A stretch of 64,000 nucleotides of DNA from Pantoea sp. SOD02 (GTDB taxonomy: Bacteria; Pseudomonadota; Gammaproteobacteria; Enterobacterales; Enterobacteriaceae), in NCBI RefSeq assembly GCF_024707505.1, contig NZ_CP102604.1, positions 3,472,001 to 3,536,000 of the forward strand, read 5' to 3'. Below, one piece after another: positions 25,687 to 34,845 of this stretch. The notes beneath the pieces are model-generated. The model was not told the origin of the DNA, made no database searches, and saw only the letters and a program-made list of their open reading frames with translations. A program made the translations under genes and the position numbers. Each line of letters starts with the position of its first letter. Within the stretch, counting starts at the first letter, position 1.

Positions 25687-27777
25687 TTAAGGCATGCGCT
25701 CCAGCTCTAACACTTCTTCGTAGAAATTCGGTAGCTCAGCAATACGCTCCGGCGGAACCGGTTTACCCAGCAAATAGCCCTGCAAGGTATCGCAGCCCAA
25801 GCCGGTGAGGAACGCCTGCTGATCCTGAGTTTCCACTCCTTCAGCCACCACTTTCAGGTGCAGCGACTGCGCCAGCGCAACAATCGCGGAAACGATGGTG
25901 GCATCTTCGGAGTGCGCCTGCAGTTCGTTAACGAAGGCGCGATCAATTTTTAGCTCGCTGGCCGGTAACCGCTTGAGATACAACAAGCTGGAGTAGCCAG
26001 TGCCGAAATCATCAATCGAGGCTTTCACGCCCATATTGGTGAGCTCGGTGAGGATACGCACGCTCTCTTCGGGATCGCGCATCGCCGTGGTTTCGGTGAC
26101 TTCCAGCGTCAGCAGCTCAGCCGGAATCTGGTGCTGCGCCAGCGCCTCGGTAACGGTTTCGACCAGGTTATTCTGCTCAAACTGCAGCGCCGAGAGGTTA
26201 ACCGCCACCGACCAGTGCGGATGGCCTTGCAGATGCCAGGAACGCAGCTGGCGACAGGCTTCGTTGATCACCCAGTTGCCGATGTTAATGATCATGCCGG
26301 TCTTTTCCGCCATCGGCAGGAAGGCGTCCGGTGCCAGCAAGCCGCGTGAAGGATGCTGCCAGCGCAACAGCGCTTCAAAGCCAAGGATCGGGCCGCTCGG
26401 CGCGCAATATTTTGGCTGGTAAAACAGGCGTAACTCTTCGTTGTCCAGCGCTTGCCACAGATCGTTGTTCAGCTGCAATTGCGACTGCGCCAGCGTGTTC
26501 ATCGACGGCTGGAAGAAGGTGTAACCATTGCGACCATTGTTTTTGGTGTGATACATGGCGGCATCGGCGTTGAACATCAGTTCGCGCTCATCTTTGCCAT
26601 CGCCCGGATAGACCGCAATACCGATACTCAGCGACACCACCAGCTCATAGCGCGAGATATCGAACGGACGATCCACCGCTTTCACCAGCGTATCGGCAAC
26701 TGCTGCGGCATCGTTGGGATCATCAATTTCCAGCAGCAGTACAAACTCGTCGCCGCCCATGCGCGCCAGCGTGTAGTGCCCTTTCATCTGTTCGGTCATG
26801 CGCTCAGTCACACCGATCAGCAAATTGTCGCCAACGTGGTGACCAAAGGCGTCGTTAACTGCTTTGAAGCCGTCGAGATCCATAAACATCAGCGCAAACT
26901 GCGACTTCTCGCGGTTGGCTTTATTGAGGGCTTGTTCGAGGCGATCTTCCAGCAAAATACGGTTGGGTAAGCGCGTCAGGTTATCGTGCAGCGCCAGCTG
27001 CGCTAATTCGCGGTTGGCCTCGGCCAGCGAATGGGCAAGGATGGAAGTGCGTGCCTGCAGACGCGCATCCAGCATCGAGACCAGCAAGGTAATGCCGAGG
27101 ATCGCCAGCGTTACCACTGTCACCACAATCGCCAGCCAGTTGCTGTTAACGCCCATTTGCGTCGCGTGGCTGTGCATCGGGAAGTTGGCCGCCGCCATGC
27201 CGGTGTAGTGCATACCCGCAATCGCGCAGCCCATCACCACCGATGCGCCTAAACGCAACACGGTGACGCGGCCGTGGCCTTCGCGCAGGTTAAACGCCAG
27301 CCATAGCGCGGCACCCGACGCCACCAGCGCAATCGCCACCGATGCCGCCACCCAACCCCAATTCCAGGTGATGCCGGGCGCAAACATCAGCGCCGCCATG
27401 CCGGTGTAATGCATCGCCACCACGCCGGAACCCAGCACCAATGCGCCGCCGCACAGTCGCGGCCACGGCAAGGTCGGCGTTGAACACACCAGCCACAGCG
27501 CAAATACCGACGCCAGCACCGCCACCACCATTGAGGTGACGGTAAGTGTGGGATCGTAGCTCATCACCATATCGACGCTCATCGACAGCATGCCGATGAA
27601 GTGCATCGCCCAGATGCCGACGCCCATAGCGAATCCACCGCCAAATAACCAAACCAGCGCCACCTTGCCAGTTGAGGAAGCCACGCGTCCTGCCATATCT
27701 AGTGCAGTAAACGAGGCCAGCATTGCCACCAGGATCGAGACGATGACGGTAAACGAGTCGTACGAAGTCACTAACAT
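25687..27777 (-). CDS. MHYT-GGDEF-EAL membrane sensor protein (first of two)
   Basis: This 696-residue protein has an N-terminal MHYT sensor domain of seven transmembrane helices (about 1-245), carrying WAMHFIGML, VAMHYTGMA and AGMHYTGMA, the motifs thought to bind a metal and sense a diatomic gas. A GGDEF domain follows (about 265-425), with an intact GGDEF in ARMGGDEFVLL but no RxxD inhibitory site. The EAL domain (about 435-685) keeps FEALLRWQHP, VNLSALQFE, EVTETTAM, DDFGTGYSSL, ELKIDR and AEGVETQ, so both cyclic-di-GMP synthesis and breakdown look possible. GGGA lies seven bases before the ATG. A paralogue lies directly upstream in the same direction. Confidence 0.93.
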   Translation of the reverse strand: MLVTSYDSFTVIVSILVAMLASFTALDMAGRVASSTGKVALVWLFGGGFAMGVGIWAMHFIGMLSMSVDMVMSYDPTLTVTSMVVAVLASVFALWLVCSTPTLPWPRLCGGALVLGSGVVAMHYTGMAALMFAPGITWNWGWVAASVAIALVASGAALWLAFNLREGHGRVTVLRLGASVVMGCAIAGMHYTGMAAANFPMHSHATQMGVNSNWLAIVVTVVTLAILGITLLVSMLDARLQARTSILAHSLAEANRELAQLALHDNLTRLPNRILLEDRLEQALNKANREKSQFALMFMDLDGFKAVNDAFGHHVGDNLLIGVTERMTEQMKGHYTLARMGGDEFVLLLEIDDPNDAAAVADTLVKAVDRPFDISRYELVVSLSIGIAVYPGDGKDERELMFNADAAMYHTKNNGRNGYTFFQPSMNTLAQSQLQLNNDLWQALDNEELRLFYQPKYCAPSGPILGFEALLRWQHPSRGLLAPDAFLPMAEKTGMIINIGNWVINEACRQLRSWHLQGHPHWSVAVNLSALQFEQNNLVETVTEALAQHQIPAELLTLEVTETTAMRDPEESVRILTELTNMGVKASIDDFGTGYSSLLYLKRLPASELKIDRAFVNELQAHSEDATIVSAIVALAQSLHLKVVAEGVETQDQQAFLTGLGCDTLQGYLLGKPVPPERIAELPNFYEEVLELERMP

Positions 27778-27861
27778 AGTGATTTCCCAAGTAAAAGCCG
27801 GTTTGAGTCAGCTGTGGTGTTGTTGTTAAAAGTGAGATCTATTGGTTTTATTGTAGGAATT

Positions 27862-27882
27862 ATCGGCAGCGTAACTGCCGAT
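27862..27882. other. Perfect hairpin between the two MHYT genes
   Basis: ATCGGCAG and CTGCCGAT pair around CGTAA. A second, smaller hairpin (CTTCCG/CGGAAG) is at 27905-27919. Neither has a clean T tract on the minus strand, so termination of the upstream MHYT gene here is possible but not shown. Confidence 0.35.
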
Positions 27883-27933
27883 CTGAGTTTTTGAACGATG
27901 AAACCTTCCGATGCGGAAGAAAATAAAAACTGT

Positions 27934-30036
27934 TTATTGCGCGCCAGCCAGCGGCACCACGTTATCGCTAAACGCCAGCGGCACGGTAAGCGCAGCGGTA
28001 AATTCACCGATGCGATCGGCTGGCGTGGGCTTGCCGAGCAGATAACCTTGCAGTGTGTCGAAGCCTAAACCAGTGAGCAAACGCTGCTGTTCTTCTGTTT
28101 CGACGCCTTCCGCCACCATGCGCAAGTTGAGCGTTTGCGCCAGCGTCAACATCGCTGTCACCACCGTGGCGTCTTCACTGCCGGCGCGCAAACTGTTGAT
28201 AAAGGCGCGGTCGATTTTTAGCTCGCTGGCTTCAAGATGTTTCAAATGCAGCAAGTTGGCGTAGCCGATGCCGAAGTTATCGATCGCCACTTTCACCCCA
28301 AGACGATGCAGCTCGGCAATGCGTTGCTGGCTGAACTGCGGATCGCGCATCGCGATGTTCTCGGTAATTTCCAGCATCAACGCCCCTTCCGGGATCTGAT
28401 GGTGCTGCAACGCCTGACGCAGGCTCTCAATCAAATCGCGCTGCTGGAATTGCAGAGCTGAGAGATTGACCGACACCGTCCAGTCGCCGTTGCCTTCATC
28501 GTGCCACTGCCTGAGCTGGCGGCAGGCTTCGTTGATCACCCAGTTACCCAGCGCGACAATTTGCCCGGTTTTCTCGGCGCGCGCCAGGAACATATCCGGC
28601 ATCAGCAAGCCGCGACGCGGATGCTGCCAGCGCAGCAGCGCCTCAAAACCGATTAATACCGTGCCGCCCGCGCGGAATTTTGGCTGATAGAACAGGCGCA
28701 TCTCATGATATTCCAGCGCGTTCCACAAATCGTTGGCCAGCGCCAGCTGATGCTGCGCCACCGCGCTCATCGCCGGTTCAAACAGACACCAGCCGTTACG
28801 GCCACTGTGTTTGGTGTGATACATGGCGGAATCGGCGTTGAACATCAGCTCCTGCTGGCTGCGGCCATGCAGCGGGAAGATAACAATGCCAACGCTGAGC
28901 GAGACGCGCAGCGAATAGCGATCGAGATCGAAAGGCGCATCAATCACCTGTACCAGCCGCTGCGCCAGTTTGGTGGCTTGATGAAGATGGAATTGCGGAC
29001 ACAGCAGCACGAATTCATCACCGCCCAAACGCGCCAGCAGAATCTCTTCACTCAGTTCATCCCGCAAGCGATCGGCTACGGCAATCAGTAAGCGGTCGCC
29101 GACGTGATGGCCCCATGTATCGTTAATGGCTTTGAAACCATCGAGATCCATGAACATCAGCGCAAAATTCTCATCCTGCAGCGTCGCCTGTTTGATCTCC
29201 GTGGTGAGTTGCTGCTCCAGCATCACGCGATTTGGCAGCGCGGTGAGGTTGTCATGCATCGCCAGCTGGCGCAGCTCGCTGTTAGCGCGCTTGAGTTTGG
29301 CGGCGAGACGCGCGGCGCGTAGCTGCGCATCCAGCATCGAAATCAGCAACATCAGCCCGAGAATACTCAGCGTGATAATCGTGACCCACACCGCCAGTCC
29401 CTCTTCACTGGCACCGTGATGCTGCATGCTCACCGGCATAACGAACTCTGCCGCCGCCATGCCGGTGTAATGCATTCCGGCAATCGCAATCCCCATCACC
29501 AGCGCCGCACAGGCGCGCAGTAACAACAGGCTTTCACCCTGACGCAGATGAAACGCCAGCCATAACGCCGCGCCCGATGCGGCATAGGCAATCAGCACCG
29601 AGAGCGCTACCAGCGGCAGATTCCAGTTAATGGGGGTTTCAATCATCAGCGCGTTCATGCCGAGGTAATGCATGACAATGATGCCGCTGCCCATGATCAG
29701 GGTGCCGCGCACCAGGCGTCGGCGGGTGAGATGACTGCCCTGCACGCCCTGCGCAAAAGCGAAGATGGCGGTGATAATCGCCACCAGCAATGAGATGGCG
29801 GTGAGCTCGACGTCGTAGCGCATGGTCATTGGCATCATCATCGCCAGCATGCCAATAAAGTGCATCGCCCACACGCCGATGCCCATCGCGGTGCCTCCGC
29901 CGATCAACCACAGTTTTGCCAGACAGCCGCGTGAAACGGCAACGCGCCCGGCGGTATCTAAGGCGGTAAACGCGGCAATGAAGGCCACGATCAGTGAAAC
30001 GGTAACCAGAACGCTATCCCAGGTAACCAGCAGCAT
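27934..30036 (-). CDS. MHYT-GGDEF-EAL membrane sensor protein (second of two)
   Basis: This 700-residue paralogue of the neighbouring MHYT protein has the same layout: seven-helix MHYT domain (about 1-245), GGDEF (about 265-430) and EAL (about 440-685). I chose the ATG at 30036, with AGGAG five bases upstream; the product then begins MLLVTWDSVLVTV, like its sister. The GGDEF motif (ARLGGDEFVLL) is intact without an RxxD site. In the EAL domain the usual DDFGTGY motif reads DNFGIGYAN: the second aspartate, needed for metal binding in studied EAL enzymes, is asparagine. Phosphodiesterase activity may be lost while FEALLRW and AEGVETE are kept. It is divergent from the pilus operon. Confidence 0.92.
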   Translation of the reverse strand: MLLVTWDSVLVTVSLIVAFIAAFTALDTAGRVAVSRGCLAKLWLIGGGTAMGIGVWAMHFIGMLAMMMPMTMRYDVELTAISLLVAIITAIFAFAQGVQGSHLTRRRLVRGTLIMGSGIIVMHYLGMNALMIETPINWNLPLVALSVLIAYAASGAALWLAFHLRQGESLLLLRACAALVMGIAIAGMHYTGMAAAEFVMPVSMQHHGASEEGLAVWVTIITLSILGLMLLISMLDAQLRAARLAAKLKRANSELRQLAMHDNLTALPNRVMLEQQLTTEIKQATLQDENFALMFMDLDGFKAINDTWGHHVGDRLLIAVADRLRDELSEEILLARLGGDEFVLLCPQFHLHQATKLAQRLVQVIDAPFDLDRYSLRVSLSVGIVIFPLHGRSQQELMFNADSAMYHTKHSGRNGWCLFEPAMSAVAQHQLALANDLWNALEYHEMRLFYQPKFRAGGTVLIGFEALLRWQHPRRGLLMPDMFLARAEKTGQIVALGNWVINEACRQLRQWHDEGNGDWTVSVNLSALQFQQRDLIESLRQALQHHQIPEGALMLEITENIAMRDPQFSQQRIAELHRLGVKVAIDNFGIGYANLLHLKHLEASELKIDRAFINSLRAGSEDATVVTAMLTLAQTLNLRMVAEGVETEEQQRLLTGLGFDTLQGYLLGKPTPADRIGEFTAALTVPLAFSDNVVPLAGAQ

Positions 30037-30584
30037 GTGCGCTCCTAAATTCCACCCGCTGCGGAGCAGGTGCGGTGTCGTCAAATTAGAACAAGGATGA
30101 TAAAGCGCCGATCAAGGGCGATTAATGACCGCCTGCGGCGAAACTCAACAAAAAGTCGATCCAGACAAATCTGGAGTCGTCGTGCGGATTTTTTTTATTT
30201 TCATCGTCAGTCGTTAAGCGAAAAATTAATAATATCTGATTAATGCACGAACATAACATTGAACCGAAGCGCGCGGTAGAGGGAGAAATCATCGGCTGTT
30301 TAGTTTTTTTAACCGCTCGCCACCCCTTGTGATTACTGAGTTATCGGCGAAAAGTGTGAATTGATTAGGGAAAAATTGAACCATCGGCGTACAAGGGCCG
30401 ATTTGCTGATCTATAGTAAAGAAAACTGATATAAATCATTAATCCACCATCTAGGATTTTTCTTAGATGGCAGGCGCTTACGCAGTCGAGCCGATTGCGG
30501 CTCTTGTTTGATTTCGGATGTATTTCCATAAATGTATGACCAGGTGAAAAAGCACTGACCTTGGATAATCAGTAAGGAATGATT
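30037..30584. other. Long divergent leader between MHYT gene and pilus operon
   Basis: About 550 bases without a convincing gene. The part from 30180 to 30440 is AT-rich. A small hairpin (CCATCTA/TAGATGG, 30447-30470) lies about 115 bases before the first pilus gene. TATAGT at 30412-30417 could be a -10 element, but no good -35 goes with it. Such a long leader suggests complex control of the pilus operon. Confidence 0.5.
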
Positions 30585-31154
30585 ATGAAACTCAAGCTTT
30601 TTCTTGTGGCTACTAGCCTAAGCGCCGCGCTAGCCCCTACTGCTGTTTTTGCCGCCACCACAACGGGAACCATCAATGCAACGTTGACGCTGACCACCGG
30701 TTGTTTGGTGAACGGTCAATCGGCAACGACAGGGGTGAACTTCGGTACCCTGAACTTTGGTAGCAGCGCAGCCACCTTTGATACCCTCAACGCCACGCTG
30801 GTCGGCGCCTCGGGTAACGGCATCTTTGTCCGCTGCACCACCGGACAAACCTTTAACGTGCAGGTCACCAGCAGTAATGCCGCTCCGGCGACCATTTACG
30901 GCACGGTGAGCGGCCAGCCACGCTACCTGATCCTCGGCTCCAACAATACGCAGGGCATTGCCTATACGCTGTATAGCGACGCCGCCTTTACCACTGCTAT
31001 CGCCAACAACACCAATATTGCCGCCAGTGGCACCACGGATCCGACGCTCGGTACCAACTACGCCATTTATGGTCGCGTGGTGGGCGGCGGCTTTAACCCG
31101 TTGATTCCCGCAGGCACCTACACCGACACCATTAACGTGGCGGTGAATTACTGA
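30585..31154 (+). CDS. Spore coat U domain pilin, likely major subunit of archaic pilus
   Basis: This 189-residue secreted protein has a Sec signal (1-24, ending TAVFA) and one spore coat U (SCPU) domain, the pilin fold of the archaic chaperone-usher (Csu/sigma) pili. Typical marks are the early Cys in LTTGCLVNG, the FGTLNFG repeat and the C-terminal beta strand PAGTYTDTINVAVNY, which ends in the alternating hydrophobic pattern used in donor-strand assembly. The start at 30585 has AAGGA six bases upstream; the in-frame ATG at 30579 is too close to it. It is the first gene of a five-gene operon and therefore the likely CsuA/B-like major pilin. Confidence 0.87.
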   Translation: MKLKLFLVATSLSAALAPTAVFAATTTGTINATLTLTTGCLVNGQSATTGVNFGTLNFGSSAATFDTLNATLVGASGNGIFVRCTTGQTFNVQVTSSNAAPATIYGTVSGQPRYLILGSNNTQGIAYTLYSDAAFTTAIANNTNIAASGTTDPTLGTNYAIYGRVVGGGFNPLIPAGTYTDTINVAVNY

Positions 31155-31171
31155 GGGAAAGGATAATCAGG

Positions 31172-31687
31172 GTGGCCGTGGTGCAGCGGTTGATGCACAG
31201 TGCAGGCGGCCTTGCCCTGCTGATAGGGAGCGTCTCCGCCTGGGGGTTGCCCACTGCAACGTTTCAGGTTTCAGCATCAGTAGTGGCAGGCTGTGTTGTC
31301 TCCGGTACCAATACCGGGGTCTTTGGCACGCTTGATTTTGGAACGCAGTCTGGCGTGGCTTCCAACAGCGTTAGCGCTAGCTATGTGCAAAGTACCACTA
31401 TCACTCTCGCCTGCACGCCAGGCACCGCCGTGAGCATGAGCATTAACGGTGGCAACAATTACACCTCCACGCGCAACCTCAAAAATACCAGTAGCACCAA
31501 TACCGTGGCTTACAGCCTCTTTACGAATGCCGCGCATACCGTGGCGATCCCGGTGAGTAGCGCTGTGGCGTTGAGCTACAGCAATGCCAATAACATCACT
31601 TTGCCGATTTACGGCTTATTAACGCTGCCCGGCCCCACGCGCGCCGGGACTTATACCGACACCTTAACCGTCACGCTGAGTTGGTGA
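31172..31687 (+). CDS. Spore coat U domain minor pilin
   Basis: This 171-residue protein is a second SCPU-domain pilin. It begins at a GTG codon with AAAGGA upstream and carries a signal peptide (about 1-25, ending VSAWG or close by). It shows the same family marks: Cys in VVAGCVVSG, FGTLDFG, a second Cys in ITLACTPG, and the terminal strand RAGTYTDTLTVTLSW. Its position between the major pilin and the chaperone suggests a minor or adaptor subunit, as for CsuA or CsuB. The separation from the first gene is only 17 bases. Confidence 0.83.
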   Translation: MAVVQRLMHSAGGLALLIGSVSAWGLPTATFQVSASVVAGCVVSGTNTGVFGTLDFGTQSGVASNSVSASYVQSTTITLACTPGTAVSMSINGGNNYTSTRNLKNTSSTNTVAYSLFTNAAHTVAIPVSSAVALSYSNANNITLPIYGLLTLPGPTRAGTYTDTLTVTLSW

Positions 31688-31708
31688 CGGCGTCAATAAG
31701 AAGGATGA

Positions 31709-32410
31709 ATGATGATGAACCTGCGCGCCCTGATTCTGTTGTTATGCGTGGCACTAACGCCTGCGGCACACGCCGCCAATTCACTGATGGTGTGGCCGAT
31801 CGATCCGGCAATCGATCCGCAAGATAAAGCCAGCGAGCTGTGGCTGGAAAACCGTGGCAACGCCACCACCATGATGCAGGTGCGTATCTTCAGCTGGCAG
31901 CAGGTCAACGGTCAGGAGCAGTATCAAACCCAGCAGCAAGTGGTGGCGAGCCCGCCAATGGTACGGCTTGAGCCAGGGCAAAAGCAGCTGGTGCGTTTAA
32001 TCAAGCAAACGCCGCCCGAAGCCGGACGTGAGATGTCCTATCGCGTGGTGCTGGATGAGATCCCCACGCCGCGCACGCCGGGCGAGAATCAGGCTGGACT
32101 GACGTTCCAGATGCGCTACTCAGTGCCGCTATTCATCTATGGCGACGGCGTAACACGCGACACGGCGAAACCGCAGCTGAGCTGGCAGGAAGTGAACAGC
32201 GGCGGCAAGCGCTGGCTGGAGCTGACCAATCACGGTAACGGCCACGCGCGTTTAAGCAACGTCACCATTGGCGGACGCAGAATGGGCAACGGCTTGTTTG
32301 GCTATGTGCTGGCCAACAGCAGCAATCGCTGGCCGTTAACCAGCAGCGTGAGCGGTGAACTGTCGGCCGAAATGAACAAAGGACACTGGAGCAGCGCTGC
32401 CGCGCGTTGA
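31709..32410 (+). CDS. Archaic pilus periplasmic chaperone (PapD family, CsuC-like)
   Basis: This is a 233-residue periplasmic chaperone with a Sec signal (1-22, ending AHA) and two Ig-like domains of the PapD type. The first domain has LWLENRGNATTMMQVRIFSWQQ and VRLEPGQKQLVRLIKQ, corresponding to the subunit-binding G1 strand region. It delivers pilin subunits to the usher by donor-strand complementation. Three ATG codons occur in a row (31709, 31712, 31715); AAGG is about five to eleven bases before them, so the exact start is open. The stop overlaps the usher start (TGATG). Confidence 0.88.
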   Translation: MMMNLRALILLLCVALTPAAHAANSLMVWPIDPAIDPQDKASELWLENRGNATTMMQVRIFSWQQVNGQEQYQTQQQVVASPPMVRLEPGQKQLVRLIKQTPPEAGREMSYRVVLDEIPTPRTPGENQAGLTFQMRYSVPLFIYGDGVTRDTAKPQLSWQEVNSGGKRWLELTNHGNGHARLSNVTIGGRRMGNGLFGYVLANSSNRWPLTSSVSGELSAEMNKGHWSSAAAR

Positions 32411-34845
32411 TGAAGTTAACGCCGCATCCCTGCGCGCTGGCCGTTGCCAGCGTGCTCTGTATCAGTCCGATGAGTAGCAGTGCGGAAACTTTCTCCGAAC
32501 TGCCACCGCCGCCTGCGCTGGAGAATAACGCCAGCGGTCAGCAATACATGCTGGAGCTGGTGGTGAATCAAGGCGAACGCGGCGACATCGTGCCGGTTGA
32601 ACGCAAGAACGGTGATTTCTGGCTGCGACGCGGCGATCTGCAACGCGCCGGTATTCCGGCCGAGAAACTGCAGGGGCAGCGGATCGATATCAATCAACTG
32701 AGCGGAGCGAAAGTGGAGTATGACGAACGACGCCAGCGCCTGTTATTGACGGTGCCGCCCGCCTGGCTGCCGGGTCAAACCATTGGCCAACTGCAGAATG
32801 CACCGCGATTTCCCGGCCGCGCCAGCAACGGCGCCCTGCTCAATTATGACTTCTACGCCACGCGTACCGATAACGCCGGTTCGCGCCTCTCCAGCTGGAA
32901 TGAATTACGCTTCTTTGGCCCGGTTGGGCAGTTTTCTACCAACGGTGTTTATGTGCAGCAACTGGAAGGTGGCGTTGCCGGTCAGCAGGAAGGCTACATC
33001 CGCTACGACACCTGGTTCAGTAATGAAAACGAGAATGCGGCGATCAGCTGGCGCGCCGGCGATTTGGTTACAGATGCGTTGAGCTGGAGCAACAGCGTGC
33101 GGCTGGGAGGCGTGCAGATTGGCCGCGACTTCAGCGTGCGTCCGGATCTGGTGACCTATCCGCTGCCGGCGTTTTCCGGCCAGGCGGCGGTGCCCTCTTC
33201 GGTAGACCTGTTCATCAACGGTTACCGCAGCACGCAGGCCGATGTGCAGCCGGGTCCGTGGTCGCTCACTAACGTGCCTTTCGTTAACGGCGCTGGCGAT
33301 GCGGTGATCACCACCACCGATGCGGTGGGCAGACAAGTCACCACCACGCTGCCGTTTTACGTCTCCAGCAGTTTGCTGAAGAGTGGGTTATCCGATTACT
33401 CGTTCTCCGCCGGTGCCATTCGCGAAAACTACGGCATCAACAATTTTGATTATGGCGCGGCGGCGGCCAGCGGTTCGTATCGCTACGGTATCAACGATTG
33501 GCTAACGCTGGAGAGTCACGCAGAAGGCAGCGACAGCGTGGCGATGGGCGGCGCAGGTGGCCTGGTGAAGCTCGGCAGTTTTGGCGTGGTGAATGGTGCG
33601 CTGGCACAAAGCCAGATGGACGGCAATCCTGGTACGCAATACAGCTGGGGCTATCAGTACAACAACAGCTGGTTCAGCCTCGGAACTCAGCACATCATTC
33701 GCAGTGCCGATTTCGGCAACCTCGCGCTGGTTGGCAGTCGTGGCGACAGCGCGAACACCAGCTATTCGCTGGCACGACGCAGCGCGCAGTACACTGCCAG
33801 CGTGTCGCTGAATGATTACGGCAGCCTGGGATTGGCCTATTTTGATATCTCCGGCGGCAACGGTGACCGCACACGTTTACTGAATCTGTCGTGGAGTAAA
33901 AATCTGTGGGGCAACAGCAGTTTGTACATTTCCGCCAGCCGCGATCAGGAGCAGGGCAACTGGAGCGGCGCGATTTCGCTGGTCATCCCGTTTGGCGAGC
34001 AGAGCAGCGCCTCGGTCAGCACCGAACGCGATCAGGAGGGCAATAACAGCCAGCGTCTTTATGTATCGCGTGCCATGCCAACCGACGGTGGCTTCTCCTA
34101 CGATGCCGCGTGGGCCAATCAAGCCAGCGACAGCGGCGATTATCGCCAGGCCAGCCTGCGTTATCGCAACAACAAAATTGATACCTCAGCCGGTTTCTAT
34201 GGCGACAACGACAACACCACGCAATGGGCCGATTTCACTGGTTCGGTGGTGTTGATGGATAACCGCGTGTTCGCTGCCAACGATATCAACGATGCCTTTG
34301 TGATGGTGAAAACCGATTATCCCGACGTGACGGTGCGTTATGAAAACCAGACCATGGGCCGCACCGATAAACAAGGCTATCTGCTGGTGCCCTCAATCAG
34401 CAGCTATTACGGCGCGAAGTACGATATCGATACGCTGGATCTGCCTGCCGATCGTACCGCGCCGAAGGTCGAACAGCGCTTTGCGGTGAAGCGAAAGAGC
34501 GGTTATCTGCTCAACTTCCCGGTCGAGCGCCTACGCGCCGCCAGCGTGGTACTGCATGACAGCAACCATCAGCCGCTGCCGATTTCCAGCCAGGTACTTC
34601 GTCCGAATCAGGCCACCGAATATGTCGGCTGGGACGGCATTGTGTGGATGGAAGATCTCGCTGCCAGCAACCCGATTCACGTGGTGACGCCAGATGGACG
34701 CAGTTGCGATACGCAATTGGACATCAGTGACGGCCAGCCAAAAGCGCTGGAAACCTACGGACCGCTTACCTGCCCGCTGCCACCGCCGCCGCAAGGTTCG
34801 GCGGTGAGTAGCGCGGATAATTCACAGTCAGGGATTTCACCATGA
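32410..34845 (+). CDS. Archaic pilus outer membrane usher (CsuD-like)
   Basis: This 811-residue outer membrane usher forms the pore through which the pilus is assembled. It has a signal peptide (about 1-26, ending SSSA), an N-terminal chaperone-binding domain (about 35-130), a central 24-strand beta-barrel with plug, and C-terminal domains (about 650-790) ending in a Cys-containing region. The motifs FINGYRSTQADVQPGPWSLTNVPFVNGAGDAVI and DSNHQPLPISSQV are typical of the family. The ATG at 32410 overlaps the chaperone stop. It lies between chaperone and adhesin genes, as in csu operons. Confidence 0.9.
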   Translation: MKLTPHPCALAVASVLCISPMSSSAETFSELPPPPALENNASGQQYMLELVVNQGERGDIVPVERKNGDFWLRRGDLQRAGIPAEKLQGQRIDINQLSGAKVEYDERRQRLLLTVPPAWLPGQTIGQLQNAPRFPGRASNGALLNYDFYATRTDNAGSRLSSWNELRFFGPVGQFSTNGVYVQQLEGGVAGQQEGYIRYDTWFSNENENAAISWRAGDLVTDALSWSNSVRLGGVQIGRDFSVRPDLVTYPLPAFSGQAAVPSSVDLFINGYRSTQADVQPGPWSLTNVPFVNGAGDAVITTTDAVGRQVTTTLPFYVSSSLLKSGLSDYSFSAGAIRENYGINNFDYGAAAASGSYRYGINDWLTLESHAEGSDSVAMGGAGGLVKLGSFGVVNGALAQSQMDGNPGTQYSWGYQYNNSWFSLGTQHIIRSADFGNLALVGSRGDSANTSYSLARRSAQYTASVSLNDYGSLGLAYFDISGGNGDRTRLLNLSWSKNLWGNSSLYISASRDQEQGNWSGAISLVIPFGEQSSASVSTERDQEGNNSQRLYVSRAMPTDGGFSYDAAWANQASDSGDYRQASLRYRNNKIDTSAGFYGDNDNTTQWADFTGSVVLMDNRVFAANDINDAFVMVKTDYPDVTVRYENQTMGRTDKQGYLLVPSISSYYGAKYDIDTLDLPADRTAPKVEQRFAVKRKSGYLLNFPVERLRAASVVLHDSNHQPLPISSQVLRPNQATEYVGWDGIVWMEDLAASNPIHVVTPDGRSCDTQLDISDGQPKALETYGPLTCPLPPPPQGSAVSSADNSQSGISP

